Notes under the pieces: model-generated | The model's input: the letters and a program-made list of their open reading frames with translations, nothing else | Database searches by the model: none | What the model was told of the DNA's origin: nothing | Translations under genes and position numbers: made by a program | Shown: one piece after another, positions 1 to 8,385 of the stretch | Layout of the letters: each line of letters begins with the position of its first letter | How positions within the stretch are numbered: the stretch's first letter is position 1 | Assembly (NCBI GenBank): GCA_038521345.1 | Contig: JBCBKU010000002.1 | Coordinates: forward strand, 286,891-350,890 | Source of the DNA: JBCBKU01 sp038521345 | GTDB taxonomy: Bacteria > Pseudomonadota > Alphaproteobacteria > Rhodobacterales > Rhodobacteraceae | Length of the DNA stretch: 64,000 nt | Reading direction: 5' to 3'

Positions 1-1
1 C

Positions 2-1045
2 GAAGCGCCGATCTGGGGCTCGAACGACTGGCTCGTCGCTCTGGACGATCTGTCGGAAGACTACGATGTCGACGACATCCTGCCGGCCATGGCTGGCGGT
101 CTGAGCTATGACGGCACGCTTTATGCCGCGCCGTTCTATGGCGAAAGCTCGATGATCATGTACCGGACGGATCTCATGGAAGCTGCCGGTCTTGAGATGC
201 CGGACGCGCCGACGTGGCAATTCATCCGTGAAGCGGCCGCCGCGATGACCGACCGCGACAACGAAATCAACGGGATCTGCCTTCGCGGCAAGGCCGGTTG
301 GGGTGAAGGCGGTGCATTCATCACGGCCATGTCCAACTCGTTCGGCGCCCGCTGGTTTGACATGGACTGGAATGCTCAGTTCGACACCGATCCCTGGAAG
401 AACACTCTTGAGTTCTTCGTTGGCATGATGAGCGAAAGCGGTCCTGCCGGATACGCCACGAATGGGTTCAACGAGAACCTGTCGCTCTTCCAGCAGGGCA
501 AGTGCGGCATGTGGATCGACGCGACAGTTGCAGCGTCTTTCGTGACCAACCCGAACGACTCGACTGTTGCTGATAGTGTTGGCTTCGCGCTCGCTCCTGA
601 CACCGGTCTCGGCAAGCGGTCGAACTGGCTTTGGGCATGGGCGCTGGCCATTCCTGCGGGCACGCAGCAGGAGGCGGAAGCCAAGCAATTCATCGAATGG
701 GCAACCTCGAAGGACTACATCGAGCTTGTCGCAGCGAACGAAGGCTGGGCGAACGTTCCACCGGGCGCGCGGACATCGCTTTACGAGAACCCGAACTATC
801 AAGAGGTTCCGTTCGCGCAGATGACGCTCGACTCCATTCTATCGGCTGATCCGAACGACTCCACCGTCGAACCGTCGCCGTATGTCGGCATCCAGTTTGC
901 CGCCATCCCGGAGTTCGCCGGTATTGCGTCTGAAGTCAGCCAGGAATTCTCGGCTGTCTATGCCGGTCAGCAGACCGTCGACGAAGCTCTCGCCAAGGCG
1001 CAGGCTCTTACGAACGAAGCCATGGAAGCAGCGGGCTACCGCTAA
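2..1045 (+). CDS. smoE: Sorbitol/mannitol ABC transporter, periplasmic substrate-binding protein (5' partial)
   Basis: This is the C-terminal part (347 residues visible) of a family 1 extracellular solute-binding protein; the start and signal peptide lie left of the window. The reading frame is open from base 2. Residues such as GGLSYDGTLYAAPFYGESS and the aromatic-rich WDMDW-like stretches are typical of the polyol/sugar binding family. It is followed by two permeases, an ATPase and two polyol dehydrogenases in the order known for the Rhodobacter smo operon, so the ligand is inferred to be sorbitol, mannitol or a related hexitol. A strong hairpin lies just after the stop, common after binding-protein genes, which need more product than the permeases. 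Confidence 0.88.
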   Translation, partial: EAPIWGSNDWLVALDDLSEDYDVDDILPAMAGGLSYDGTLYAAPFYGESSMIMYRTDLMEAAGLEMPDAPTWQFIREAAAAMTDRDNEINGICLRGKAGWGEGGAFITAMSNSFGARWFDMDWNAQFDTDPWKNTLEFFVGMMSESGPAGYATNGFNENLSLFQQGKCGMWIDATVAASFVTNPNDSTVADSVGFALAPDTGLGKRSNWLWAWALAIPAGTQQEAEAKQFIEWATSKDYIELVAANEGWANVPPGARTSLYENPNYQEVPFAQMTLDSILSADPNDSTVEPSPYVGIQFAAIPEFAGIASEVSQEFSAVYAGQQTVDEALAKAQALTNEAMEAAGYR

Positions 1046-1059
1046 GGCTTCCTCCCGGG

Positions 1060-1089
1060 CCGGGAGGCGGCGACGCTGTCGCCTCCCGG
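1060..1089 (+). other. Intercistronic hairpin after smoE
   Basis: A perfect 10-bp GC-rich stem (1060-1069 with 1080-1089) encloses a 10-base loop, starting 14 bases after the smoE stop. No T-run follows, so it is not a classical terminator. In ABC sugar operons such a hairpin often protects the upstream binding-protein mRNA from 3' decay or partly terminates transcription; that role is inferred here. Confidence 0.6.
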
Positions 1090-1163
1090 TTCTCTGCAAC
1101 GTACGTTCCACGTAAACTCGGTTTCCAACGGGCCCAGTCGCCCGAACCCAGAGGATTTGCGTC

Positions 1164-2030
1164 ATGGCAACCCAACACTCCCGATCCGCCGCCCGGCTCA
1201 TGATGGCGCCCGCTGTGATCCTGCTTCTCGGTTGGATGCTGGTCCCCCTGACCATGACACTCTGGTTCTCGTTCCGCCGTTATTTGCCCTTGCGTGGGGG
1301 CGATCAGGGGTTCGTCGGCTTCGAAAACTATGTGCGCTTCCTCTCGTCGAGTTCCTTCTGGCCCGCCGTGCAGACGACGCTGGTCATTGTTGGTGGCATC
1401 CTTCTTATCACCGTGGTGCTGGGCGTGTTGCTTGCCATGCTCCTCGACCAGCCAATGTGGGGGCAGGGGGTTGTCCGGATCCTTGTCATCGCACCGTTCT
1501 TCGTCATGCCAACCGTGTCTGCACTGGTTTGGAAGAACATCTTCATGGATCCGGTGAACGGACTTTTTGCCCATCTCTGGCGGTTCTTCGGTGCTGATCC
1601 GGTGGTGTGGCTCAGCGATGTGCCGATCCTGTCGATCATCATGATCGTGTCATGGCAATGGCTTCCGTTTGCGACGCTCATCCTGCTGACGGCAATTCAG
1701 TCGCTGGACAGCGAGCAGCTTGAAGCCGCCGAGATGGACGGAGCGAACCCTTTCGCGCGGTTCGGCTTCATCATCCTTCCCCATCTGAGCCGCGCGATCA
1801 CGATCGTGATCCTGATCCAGACGATCTTTCTTCTGTCTATCTTCGCCGAGATCTTCGTGACAACTGGCGGTGCCTTCGGAACCCGGACCCTGACCTACCT
1901 GATTTTCCAGCGGGTGTTGGAAAGCCAGAACGTCGGCTTGGGATCGGCCGGAGGTGTCTATGCAATCATTCTGGCCAACATCGTCGCGCTGTTCCTGATG
2001 CGTATCGTCGGCAAGAACTTGGACCGGTAG
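1164..2030 (+). CDS. smoF: Polyol ABC transporter permease
   Basis: A 288-residue MalF-type inner-membrane permease with about six hydrophobic segments. The EAA-loop region is seen around residues 190-205 (EAAEMDGANPFARFGFIILP), where the ATPase docks. The N-terminus MATQHSRSAARLMMAP leads directly into the first membrane helix. An AGAGGA-like ribosome site lies about 8 bases before the ATG. It lies between the binding protein and the second permease of the smo operon and is inferred to form a heterodimeric channel with SmoG. Confidence 0.9.
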   Translation: MATQHSRSAARLMMAPAVILLLGWMLVPLTMTLWFSFRRYLPLRGGDQGFVGFENYVRFLSSSSFWPAVQTTLVIVGGILLITVVLGVLLAMLLDQPMWGQGVVRILVIAPFFVMPTVSALVWKNIFMDPVNGLFAHLWRFFGADPVVWLSDVPILSIIMIVSWQWLPFATLILLTAIQSLDSEQLEAAEMDGANPFARFGFIILPHLSRAITIVILIQTIFLLSIFAEIFVTTGGAFGTRTLTYLIFQRVLESQNVGLGSAGGVYAIILANIVALFLMRIVGKNLDR

Positions 2031-2042
2031 GGAGATCATCCG

Positions 2043-2873
2043 ATGGCACGCTCCGTGACACCGCAGAAGAAAGCCCTGAACACGCTCGTCGCATGGACGA
2101 TTGGGTTACTGATTTTCTTTCCGATCCTCTGGACGATCCTGACAAGCTTCAAAACCGAGGCGCAAGCCATCAACGATCCACCGCTTTTCCTGTTCTTCGA
2201 CTGGACACTCGAGAACTACGCCGTCGTTCAGGAACGGTCGGATTATATGAAGTTCTTGTGGAACTCGGTCATCATCGCCGGCGGGTCGACCATTCTTGGC
2301 GTGATCATCGCGGTACCGGCAGCTTGGTCGATGGCGTTTGTGCCGTCCAAGCGAACTAAGGACATTCTACTCTGGATGTTGTCGACGAAGATGTTGCCGG
2401 CGGTGGGGGTTCTTTACCCGATCTACCTTCTCTTTATTCAGCTTGGCATTCTCGACAGCCGTGTCGGACTGGTTGTGGTCCTTATGCTGATCAACCTGCC
2501 GATTATCGTCTGGATGCTGTACACTTACTTCCGTGAAATTCCGGGCGAGATCCTCGAAGCCTCTCGGATGGACGGGGCCGGGCTTCGGGAAGAGATCCTG
2601 TACGTTCTGACGCCCATGGCCGTGCCCGGGATCGCCTCGACCATTCTCTTGAATTTCATCCTGGCCTGGAACGAGGCGTTCTGGACGTTGAACCTGACAG
2701 CGGCCAGCGCAGCGCCGCTGACTGCCTTCATTGCCAGCTACTCGAGCCCGGAGGGTCTCTTTTATGCCAAGCTCAGCGCGGCATCGACCATGGCCATCGC
2801 GCCGATCCTCATTCTCGGCTGGTTCAGTCAAAAACAACTCGTGCGCGGCCTCACCTTCGGCGCGGTCAAATAA
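2043..2873 (+). CDS. smoG: Polyol ABC transporter permease
   Basis: A 276-residue MalG-type permease that starts 12 bases after smoF with a GGAG ribosome site. The EAA loop is visible at about residues 175-195 (EASRMDGAGLREEILYVLTP). Hydrophobic segments at the N-terminus and through the core are as expected for the family, and the C-terminus ends in the conserved GLTFGAVK. It is inferred to pair with SmoF and to be energised by the following ATPase. Confidence 0.9.
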   Translation: MARSVTPQKKALNTLVAWTIGLLIFFPILWTILTSFKTEAQAINDPPLFLFFDWTLENYAVVQERSDYMKFLWNSVIIAGGSTILGVIIAVPAAWSMAFVPSKRTKDILLWMLSTKMLPAVGVLYPIYLLFIQLGILDSRVGLVVVLMLINLPIIVWMLYTYFREIPGEILEASRMDGAGLREEILYVLTPMAVPGIASTILLNFILAWNEAFWTLNLTAASAAPLTAFIASYSSPEGLFYAKLSAASTMAIAPILILGWFSQKQLVRGLTFGAVK

Positions 2874-2886
2874 GGAGACCCGGATC

Positions 2887-3891
2887 ATGGGCGAGATCAC
2901 ACTTGAGAAAGTGACGAAGAGCTTCGGGGACGTGGAAGTTATCCCCCCTCTGGATCTGACCATCAATGACGGCGAATTTTGCGTTTTCGTCGGACCTTCG
3001 GGCTGTGGGAAGTCGACATTGCTGCGACTGATCGCCGGGCTTGAGGACACCACGTCGGGCACGATTAAGATCGACGGCAAGGATGCGACCGACATTCCGC
3101 CCGCCAAACGCGGTCTGGCGATGGTGTTTCAGTCCTACGCTCTTTACCCGCATATGAGCGTCCGAAAGAACATCGCCTTCCCGATGCGGATGGCGGGAAT
3201 ACCGCAGGACGAACAAGAACGGCGGATCGACGCGGCGGCGAAAGCGCTGAACCTCACCGACTATCTCGACCGGCGTCCGGGCCAGCTTTCGGGCGGCCAG
3301 CGTCAGCGAGTCGCCATTGGGCGCGCCATCGTACGGGAACCGGCTGCGTTTCTTTTTGACGAACCCTTGTCCAACCTCGATGCCGCGCTGCGCGTGGGGA
3401 TGCGACTTGAAATCAGCGAACTGCACGAGCGCCTTAAGACTACGATGATCTATGTCACGCACGACCAGGTCGAAGCCATGACAATGGCGGACAAGATCGT
3501 AGTGCTGCGCGCGGGGCATATCGAGCAGGTGGGCTCGCCGCTTGAACTCTATCGAAATCCCCGAAACCTGTTCGTGGCCGGGTTCATAGGCAGCCCGAAA
3601 ATGAACCTGATCGATGGCTCCGAGGCGGACACGCATAACGCCCACACAATCGGCATCCGACCCGAGCACATCGATGTTTCGGTCGGCGATGCCCCCTGGT
3701 CCGGTGTTGTTGGTGTGGCCGAACATCTGGGCTCTGACACATTCTTCCATGTCCACGACACCGGCCTCGCGGACACGCTGACGGTGCGTGCGCCGGGTGA
3801 GGTGGCGTTCCGCAGTGGAGAACGGATCGGCTTGACCCCCCGCGCCGATCAGATCCACCGGTTCGACTATGCAGGGCTTCGGATCGCGTGA
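2887..3891 (+). CDS. smoK: Polyol ABC transporter ATP-binding protein
   Basis: A 334-residue ATPase of the MalK/UgpC type. Walker A is GPSGCGKST near residue 37, the signature LSGGQRQRV near 134, Walker B FLFDEPLSNLDA near 155 and the switch His in YVTHDQ. A C-terminal TOBE-like domain begins near residue 240. I chose the ATG at 2887 because it follows an AAGGAG site and gives the standard N-terminus MGEITLEKVTKSF; a longer upstream frame would run into smoG. The stop overlaps the next gene's GTG start (GTGA), which suggests translational coupling. Confidence 0.93.
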   Translation: MGEITLEKVTKSFGDVEVIPPLDLTINDGEFCVFVGPSGCGKSTLLRLIAGLEDTTSGTIKIDGKDATDIPPAKRGLAMVFQSYALYPHMSVRKNIAFPMRMAGIPQDEQERRIDAAAKALNLTDYLDRRPGQLSGGQRQRVAIGRAIVREPAAFLFDEPLSNLDAALRVGMRLEISELHERLKTTMIYVTHDQVEAMTMADKIVVLRAGHIEQVGSPLELYRNPRNLFVAGFIGSPKMNLIDGSEADTHNAHTIGIRPEHIDVSVGDAPWSGVVGVAEHLGSDTFFHVHDTGLADTLTVRAPGEVAFRSGERIGLTPRADQIHRFDYAGLRIA

Positions 3892-4661
3892 CACGGCTTG
3901 CTGGCAAGACGGCTCTGATCACAGGTGCCGCGCGTGGGATCGGCCGCGCCTTCGCCGAGGCCTATGTGCGGGAAGGTGCAAGGATCGCAATCGCGGATAT
4001 CGATATCTTGCGCGCGCGAGATACCGCAGATGCCATTGGTAAGGCAGCCGTGGCCATCGAGATGGATGTGACGGATCAGGTTTCAATTGAAGACGGAGTT
4101 GCGAGAACCATCTCCGCTCTGGGTCGAATTGATATCCTTATCAACAACGCCGCTGTCTTCACTGCCGCTCCGATCGTTGAGATCACCCGCGACGACTTTG
4201 CGCGGGTATTTGACATCAACGTGAGTGGGACGCTGTTCACGATGCAGGCCGTCGCCCGCCACATGATCGAGGCCGGGATCAAGGGCCGCATCATCAACAT
4301 GGCCAGTCAGGCGGGCCGTCGCGGCGAGCCGCTGGTCGCCGTCTACTGTGCGACGAAGGCCGCCGTGATCAGCCTGACGCAATCGGCGGGTCTGAACCTG
4401 ATCTCTCACGGGATCAACGTGAACGCGATTTCACCGGGCGTGGTGGATGGCGAGCATTGGGACGGCGTGGATGCGTTCTTTGCCAAGTACGAAGGCAAAG
4501 AGCCTGGTCAGAAGAAGAAAGAGGTCGGGGCCGCCGTGCCTTTTGGACGGATGGGAACCGCCGAGGACCTGACCGGGATGGCGATCTTCCTGGCGAGCGA
4601 TGAGGCCCGCTATGTGGTTGCGCAGACCTACAATGTGGATGGCGGTCAATGGATGAGCTGA
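3888..4661 (+). CDS. smoS: Sorbitol (polyol) dehydrogenase, short-chain family
   Basis: A 257-residue short-chain dehydrogenase. The cofactor motif TGAARGIG is near residue 12, NNAA near 88, and the catalytic YxxxK (YCATK) near 153 with a preceding Ser in NMASQAG. An acidic residue after the second strand (ADID) suggests NAD rather than NADP. By homology to SmoS it oxidises sorbitol to fructose and galactitol to tagatose. The start is GTG, sharing bases with the smoK stop; the end overlaps mtlK by 13 bases. Confidence 0.9.
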   Translation: MTRLAGKTALITGAARGIGRAFAEAYVREGARIAIADIDILRARDTADAIGKAAVAIEMDVTDQVSIEDGVARTISALGRIDILINNAAVFTAAPIVEITRDDFARVFDINVSGTLFTMQAVARHMIEAGIKGRIINMASQAGRRGEPLVAVYCATKAAVISLTQSAGLNLISHGINVNAISPGVVDGEHWDGVDAFFAKYEGKEPGQKKKEVGAAVPFGRMGTAEDLTGMAIFLASDEARYVVAQTYNVDGGQWMS

Positions 4662-6142
4662 AAACGGACAACTCGGTCCCGCTGTCTCTAGGCCACCTCG
4701 ACCGCCTTCCCAGCGAGGTCGAAGTCCCCCGCTACGAACGGAGTGATCTTAGTCCCGGCATCGTTCATATTGGTATGGGCAATTTTCACCGCGCCCATCA
4801 GGCGTGGTACCTTCATCGGCTGATGCAGCGCGGACAGGCGCTGGATTGGGCCATCGTGGGGGCCGGGGTCCGCGCGGGAGACGCGCGCATGCGCGAGCGG
4901 CTCTTGGCGCAGGATTGCCTGACCACCCTGATCGAGCTGGGCCCCTCGGGCACCTCCGCCGAGATCTGTGGGTCGATTATCGGGTTTGTCCCGGTAGAGG
5001 ACAACAACGGCGCATTGATCGAGCAATTGGCCGATCCGGCCATTCGCATCGTCTCAATGACGGTGACCGAGGGTGGGTACTTCCTGAATGCTGCGACAGG
5101 GACGTTCGACATCTCCCATCCCGATATTCAGCACGATGCCGCCCATCCGGCAACGCCCCGAACGGCCTTCGGGGCCATTGTTGCCGCACTTGGACGCCGC
5201 CGGGCTGCGGGCCTTGGAGCCTTTGCCGTGCAAAGCTGCGACAACTTGCGTGGCAACGGTGCGATCGCCCGTGACGCCGTACTGGGTCTTGCGGCGCTTT
5301 CGGATCCCGATCTCGCCGATTGGATTAAAACCTATGTGAGCTTCCCGAACTCGATGGTGGACTGCATCGTTCCGGCCACCGGTCCGGACGAAATCGCGCA
5401 AGCGCGGGCGCTTGGGATCGACGATGCGGCCCCGGTGACGCACGAGAACTTCCGCCAATGGGTGATCGAGGACGCGTTTTGTGCCGGTCGCCCGAACTGG
5501 GAGGATGCCGGGGCGACGTTTACCGATGCGGTCCACGATTACGAGGCGATGAAGATCCGCATCCTGAACGCAGGGCACCAAGTCCTGGCCAATGCGGGTG
5601 AGCTTCTGTCCGTCGCCACGATTGCGGATTGCATGGCCCATCCTCTGATCCTGGGCCTCTTCCAAAAGGTACAGGCATCCGAGATTGCGCCCTATGTCAC
5701 GGCCGTGCCGGGTACCACGCCCATGGAGTATGTCCGACTGATCGAAGAGCGGTTCTCGAACCCCGCCATCCGGGACACGACGCGGCGGGTGGCATTCGAC
5801 GGGTCATCGCGCCATGCCGGATTTGTTCTGCCGGTGTTGCGGGATGCGCTGGCGGAGGGCGGGTCGATCGACGGTCTGAGCCTGGTCGAGGCCCTTTGGG
5901 CGCGGATGTGCGCCGGGTATCGCGAAGACGGGACCGAGATCGCGCCGAATGATCCGCTTTGGGACAATCTGGCGCCAGCGGCCGAGGCGGCCCGCTCTCG
6001 CCCGGCTGCGTGGTTGGAACAGGACCTTATCTACGGTGATCTTTCAAAAGACCCGCACTTTACCGAGGCTTTCGCGCGCTGGTTGAACCTGATTTGGGCC
6101 GACGGCACAGCACGCGCACTCGCGCTTTACGCCGAAGCCTGA
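4649..6142 (+). CDS. mtlK: Mannitol 2-dehydrogenase
   Basis: A 497-residue polyol-specific long-chain dehydrogenase. The family catalytic motif K-x5-N-x2-H is seen as KIRILNAGH around residue 300, and the N-terminal nucleotide-binding region contains VHIGMGNFHRAHQ. It oxidises D-mannitol (and arabinitol) to the ketose with NAD. The ATG lies inside the end of smoS, so the two are translated in a coupled way. No fructokinase or xylulokinase gene follows, unlike some relatives, so the ketose must be phosphorylated by enzymes encoded elsewhere. Confidence 0.93.
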   Translation: MDELKTDNSVPLSLGHLDRLPSEVEVPRYERSDLSPGIVHIGMGNFHRAHQAWYLHRLMQRGQALDWAIVGAGVRAGDARMRERLLAQDCLTTLIELGPSGTSAEICGSIIGFVPVEDNNGALIEQLADPAIRIVSMTVTEGGYFLNAATGTFDISHPDIQHDAAHPATPRTAFGAIVAALGRRRAAGLGAFAVQSCDNLRGNGAIARDAVLGLAALSDPDLADWIKTYVSFPNSMVDCIVPATGPDEIAQARALGIDDAAPVTHENFRQWVIEDAFCAGRPNWEDAGATFTDAVHDYEAMKIRILNAGHQVLANAGELLSVATIADCMAHPLILGLFQKVQASEIAPYVTAVPGTTPMEYVRLIEERFSNPAIRDTTRRVAFDGSSRHAGFVLPVLRDALAEGGSIDGLSLVEALWARMCAGYREDGTEIAPNDPLWDNLAPAAEAARSRPAAWLEQDLIYGDLSKDPHFTEAFARWLNLIWADGTARALALYAEA

Positions 6143-6209
6143 TCGGTCTCGCGCTGGCTGTCGGTGGTGTTGCTATCGACGCATCGCTCCCGCCCTGCTA
6201 GGCCGAACT

Positions 6210-7205
6210 ATGGCCACAAGTCCCGAACCCCACTCCCGCCTCTCGGTCGCGCCGATGATGGATTGGACGGACCGGCATTGCCGCGTGTTTCACCGTGCGC
6301 TGACAGGCAGCGCGCTTCTTTATACCGAGATGGTGACGGCGCCCGCGCTGGTCCGGGGTGGGGCGTATCATCTGCTGGACCACGACGCCTGCGAGCATCC
6401 CGTCGCCCTGCAGCTTGGCGGTTCGGATCCGGATGAACTGGCCAAGGCGGCCCGGATCGGGGCCGAAGCCGGTTTTGACGAGATCAACCTGAATGTTGGC
6501 TGCCCGTCGGACCGTGTTCAGTCGGGATGTTTCGGGGCTATCCTGATGAACCGGCCTGAACTTGTCGCGGATTGCGTCTCTGCGATGGCCGCCGCGCAGC
6601 CGCGCGAGGTCACGGTCAAGTGCCGGATCGGCGTCGATACTCAGACGCCGTCCGAGACCTTGCCGGCGTTTCTGGACAAGATCCGTGCGGCAGGGGTGCG
6701 CCGCGTGATCGTCCATGCCCGGAAAGCCTGGCTGAAAGGGTTATCGCCCAAGGAAAACCGGGATGTGCCCCCGCTCGACTATCCGCTCGTGCACGCCATG
6801 AAGGCCCGGTTTCCCGATCTGCACCTGTCGATCAACGGCGGGATCACGTCGCTCGACGACGCGCTTGCCCATCTCGGTGCGGGTCTGGACGGTGTGATGA
6901 TCGGTCGTGCGGCCTATCAAACCCCGGCCATGCTCGCCGCGGTCGATCGGCGTATCTTCGGGTCGCACACCCCGGATCCGACGCCGGAAGAGGCCGTGCG
7001 CGCGATCCTGCCATATATCGAACGTGTCCTGGCCGGGGGTGAGCGTCTGCACGCGGTCACACGGCATATTCTCGGATTGTTCTCCGGCCGGCCCGGCGCG
7101 CGGGCCTGGCGGCGCATATTGTCGGAAGGTGCGACGCGACCCGGTGCGGGGCCGGAACTTGTCGAAGAGGCGCTGGCGGCCGTGGCTCCGGTCCCGGCAG
7201 AGTGA
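6210..7205 (+). CDS. dusA: tRNA-dihydrouridine(20/20a) synthase
   Basis: A 331-residue FMN-dependent enzyme that reduces uridine 20/20a in the D-loop of tRNA. The TIM-barrel start SVAPMMDWTDRHCR, the tRNA-binding stretch NLNVGCPSDRVQSGCFGA (with the catalytic Cys in GCFGA) and the FMN phosphate-binding INGGIT and GVMIGRAAY motifs are all present. Length and motifs fit DusA better than DusB or DusC. It begins 67 bases after mtlK and is probably a separate transcription unit. Confidence 0.93.
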   Translation: MATSPEPHSRLSVAPMMDWTDRHCRVFHRALTGSALLYTEMVTAPALVRGGAYHLLDHDACEHPVALQLGGSDPDELAKAARIGAEAGFDEINLNVGCPSDRVQSGCFGAILMNRPELVADCVSAMAAAQPREVTVKCRIGVDTQTPSETLPAFLDKIRAAGVRRVIVHARKAWLKGLSPKENRDVPPLDYPLVHAMKARFPDLHLSINGGITSLDDALAHLGAGLDGVMIGRAAYQTPAMLAAVDRRIFGSHTPDPTPEEAVRAILPYIERVLAGGERLHAVTRHILGLFSGRPGARAWRRILSEGATRPGAGPELVEEALAAVAPVPAE

Positions 7206-7235
7206 GGACGCGCTTGGTGAAGAAGGGGGATTCCG

Positions 7236-7688
7236 ATGTCCACGTTGACCGATGACCAGCATCGAGAGCTGGCGTCACGGCTCAACAACGCCGCTTGGAC
7301 CCTGCTCGAGACGCCGGTTCTCGACACCGCACAACAGGCCGAGCTTATCGCCCTCGGGGCCGCGGCGCACCACCATTGGCACGCGGTTGGAACAGAGGCG
7401 AACAAGGCCCATGCCGACCTGCTTCTGGGATGGGCCATGGCGCGGGCAGGGGTTGGTGGCCCGGCGTTCCACCTAACCGAACGCGCTCGGACTTTTTTCG
7501 AGGAGACATCGGCGGCGGTCTGGGAGAGGGCCTTCGCGGAAGCCGCCGCGTCGGCGGCGTGCCATTCGTTGGGAGACCAAGCAGGTCATGCACATCACGC
7601 ACGGCGTGCCGCAGCGCTTGGTTCGGAGCTTGTTGGCGCGGACGCCAACTACTTTCGGGCAGCGTTTGCCACGGTGCCGCCGGTCTAG
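7236..7688 (+). CDS. Hypothetical helical protein
   Basis: A 150-residue soluble protein with no family I can name. It is predicted to be all-helical and rich in Ala and His (AAHHHWHAVG, HAHHARRAA), somewhat like a TPR-type bundle. No signal peptide or membrane segment is seen. A GGGGG-containing ribosome site lies just before the ATG. It starts 30 bases after dusA on the same strand, so it may be co-transcribed. Its stop overlaps the stop of the convergent DUF1289 gene by 4 bases. Confidence 0.7.
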   Translation: MSTLTDDQHRELASRLNNAAWTLLETPVLDTAQQAELIALGAAAHHHWHAVGTEANKAHADLLLGWAMARAGVGGPAFHLTERARTFFEETSAAVWERAFAEAAASAACHSLGDQAGHAHHARRAAALGSELVGADANYFRAAFATVPPV

Positions 7689-7912
7689 CCGGTCTGGCGT
7701 CCCTTGCGTCCGCCACGTCGGCCCGGCGATGTCCGCCGGGTGGGAAGTTCGGCCATGACCGCCGCGCGATCTTCGGGTGACATCGACGACCAGCGACCGA
7801 TTTCGTCAATGGATCTGGCGCAACCGATGCAGAGCCGTGTTTCAGGATGGATCTGACAGATCCGGATACAGGGGCTGTCCACCTCGGGGCGCTTCCAAAC
7901 GTGGTCCGTCAT
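7685..7912 (-). CDS. DUF1289 family small Cys-rich protein
   Basis: A 75-residue protein with the DUF1289 pattern: SPCIRICQIHPETRLCIGC, followed by the conserved EIGRWSSMS. The Cys residues probably bind a metal ion; the function is unknown. The C-terminus is basic (SPGRRGGRKGRQ). The ATG overlaps the ruvX stop by 4 bases, so it is the last gene of a ccmI-ruvX-DUF1289 unit on the minus strand. Confidence 0.85.
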   Translation of the reverse strand: MTDHVWKRPEVDSPCIRICQIHPETRLCIGCARSIDEIGRWSSMSPEDRAAVMAELPTRRTSPGRRGGRKGRQTG

Positions 7913-8385
7913 GCGTCCGATCCAAGATGGGCAAGCCGGTCAAGCGCACCCTGAAGGATGAACCCGGCGGCGACATGATCGATCACATCGGCGCGTCGCG
8001 CCCGGGACGCGTCGGCTTCCAACAATGCGCGCTCGGCGGCCACCGTTGACAGCCGCTCGTCCCAGAAAACGAGGGGCAGTGGGCTGAGTTGACCAAGTCC
8101 GCGGGCGAAAGCGCGGGTCGACTGGGCACGTGGGCCTTCGCTTCCATCCATGTTTCGCGGCAAGCCCATGACGATACCGGCTACGTTGCGGTCCACCAGA
8201 AGGGCAAGTAGCGCATCGGCATCCGCGGTGAACTTGCGGCGGCGGATCGTGGTCACCGGCGTCGCCACCCGCCTGTAGATGTCCGAGACCGCGACACCGA
8301 TTGTCTTTTCGCCAAGATCGAGGCCCGCCAGGGCACCCGTCTTTGGGAGGGTGGCTGCAAAGTCCCGCATCTCGTCCCCCGTCAT
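7909..8385 (-). CDS. ruvX: Putative pre-16S rRNA nuclease / Holliday junction resolvase-like RuvX
   Basis: A 158-residue YqgF/RuvX protein with an RNase H fold. Motifs: GLDLGEKTIGVAVSD (first catalytic Asp) at about residue 20, GLPRNMDGSEG in the middle, and WDERLSTVAA with the acidic cluster near residue 110. The family processes the 5' end of 16S rRNA. I chose the ATG at 8385 because it overlaps the ccmI stop (ATGA) and gives the standard N-terminal length; the upstream extension in the same frame is Arg/Gly-rich shadow sequence. Confidence 0.9.
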   Translation of the reverse strand: MTGDEMRDFAATLPKTGALAGLDLGEKTIGVAVSDIYRRVATPVTTIRRRKFTADADALLALLVDRNVAGIVMGLPRNMDGSEGPRAQSTRAFARGLGQLSPLPLVFWDERLSTVAAERALLEADASRARRADVIDHVAAGFILQGALDRLAHLGSDA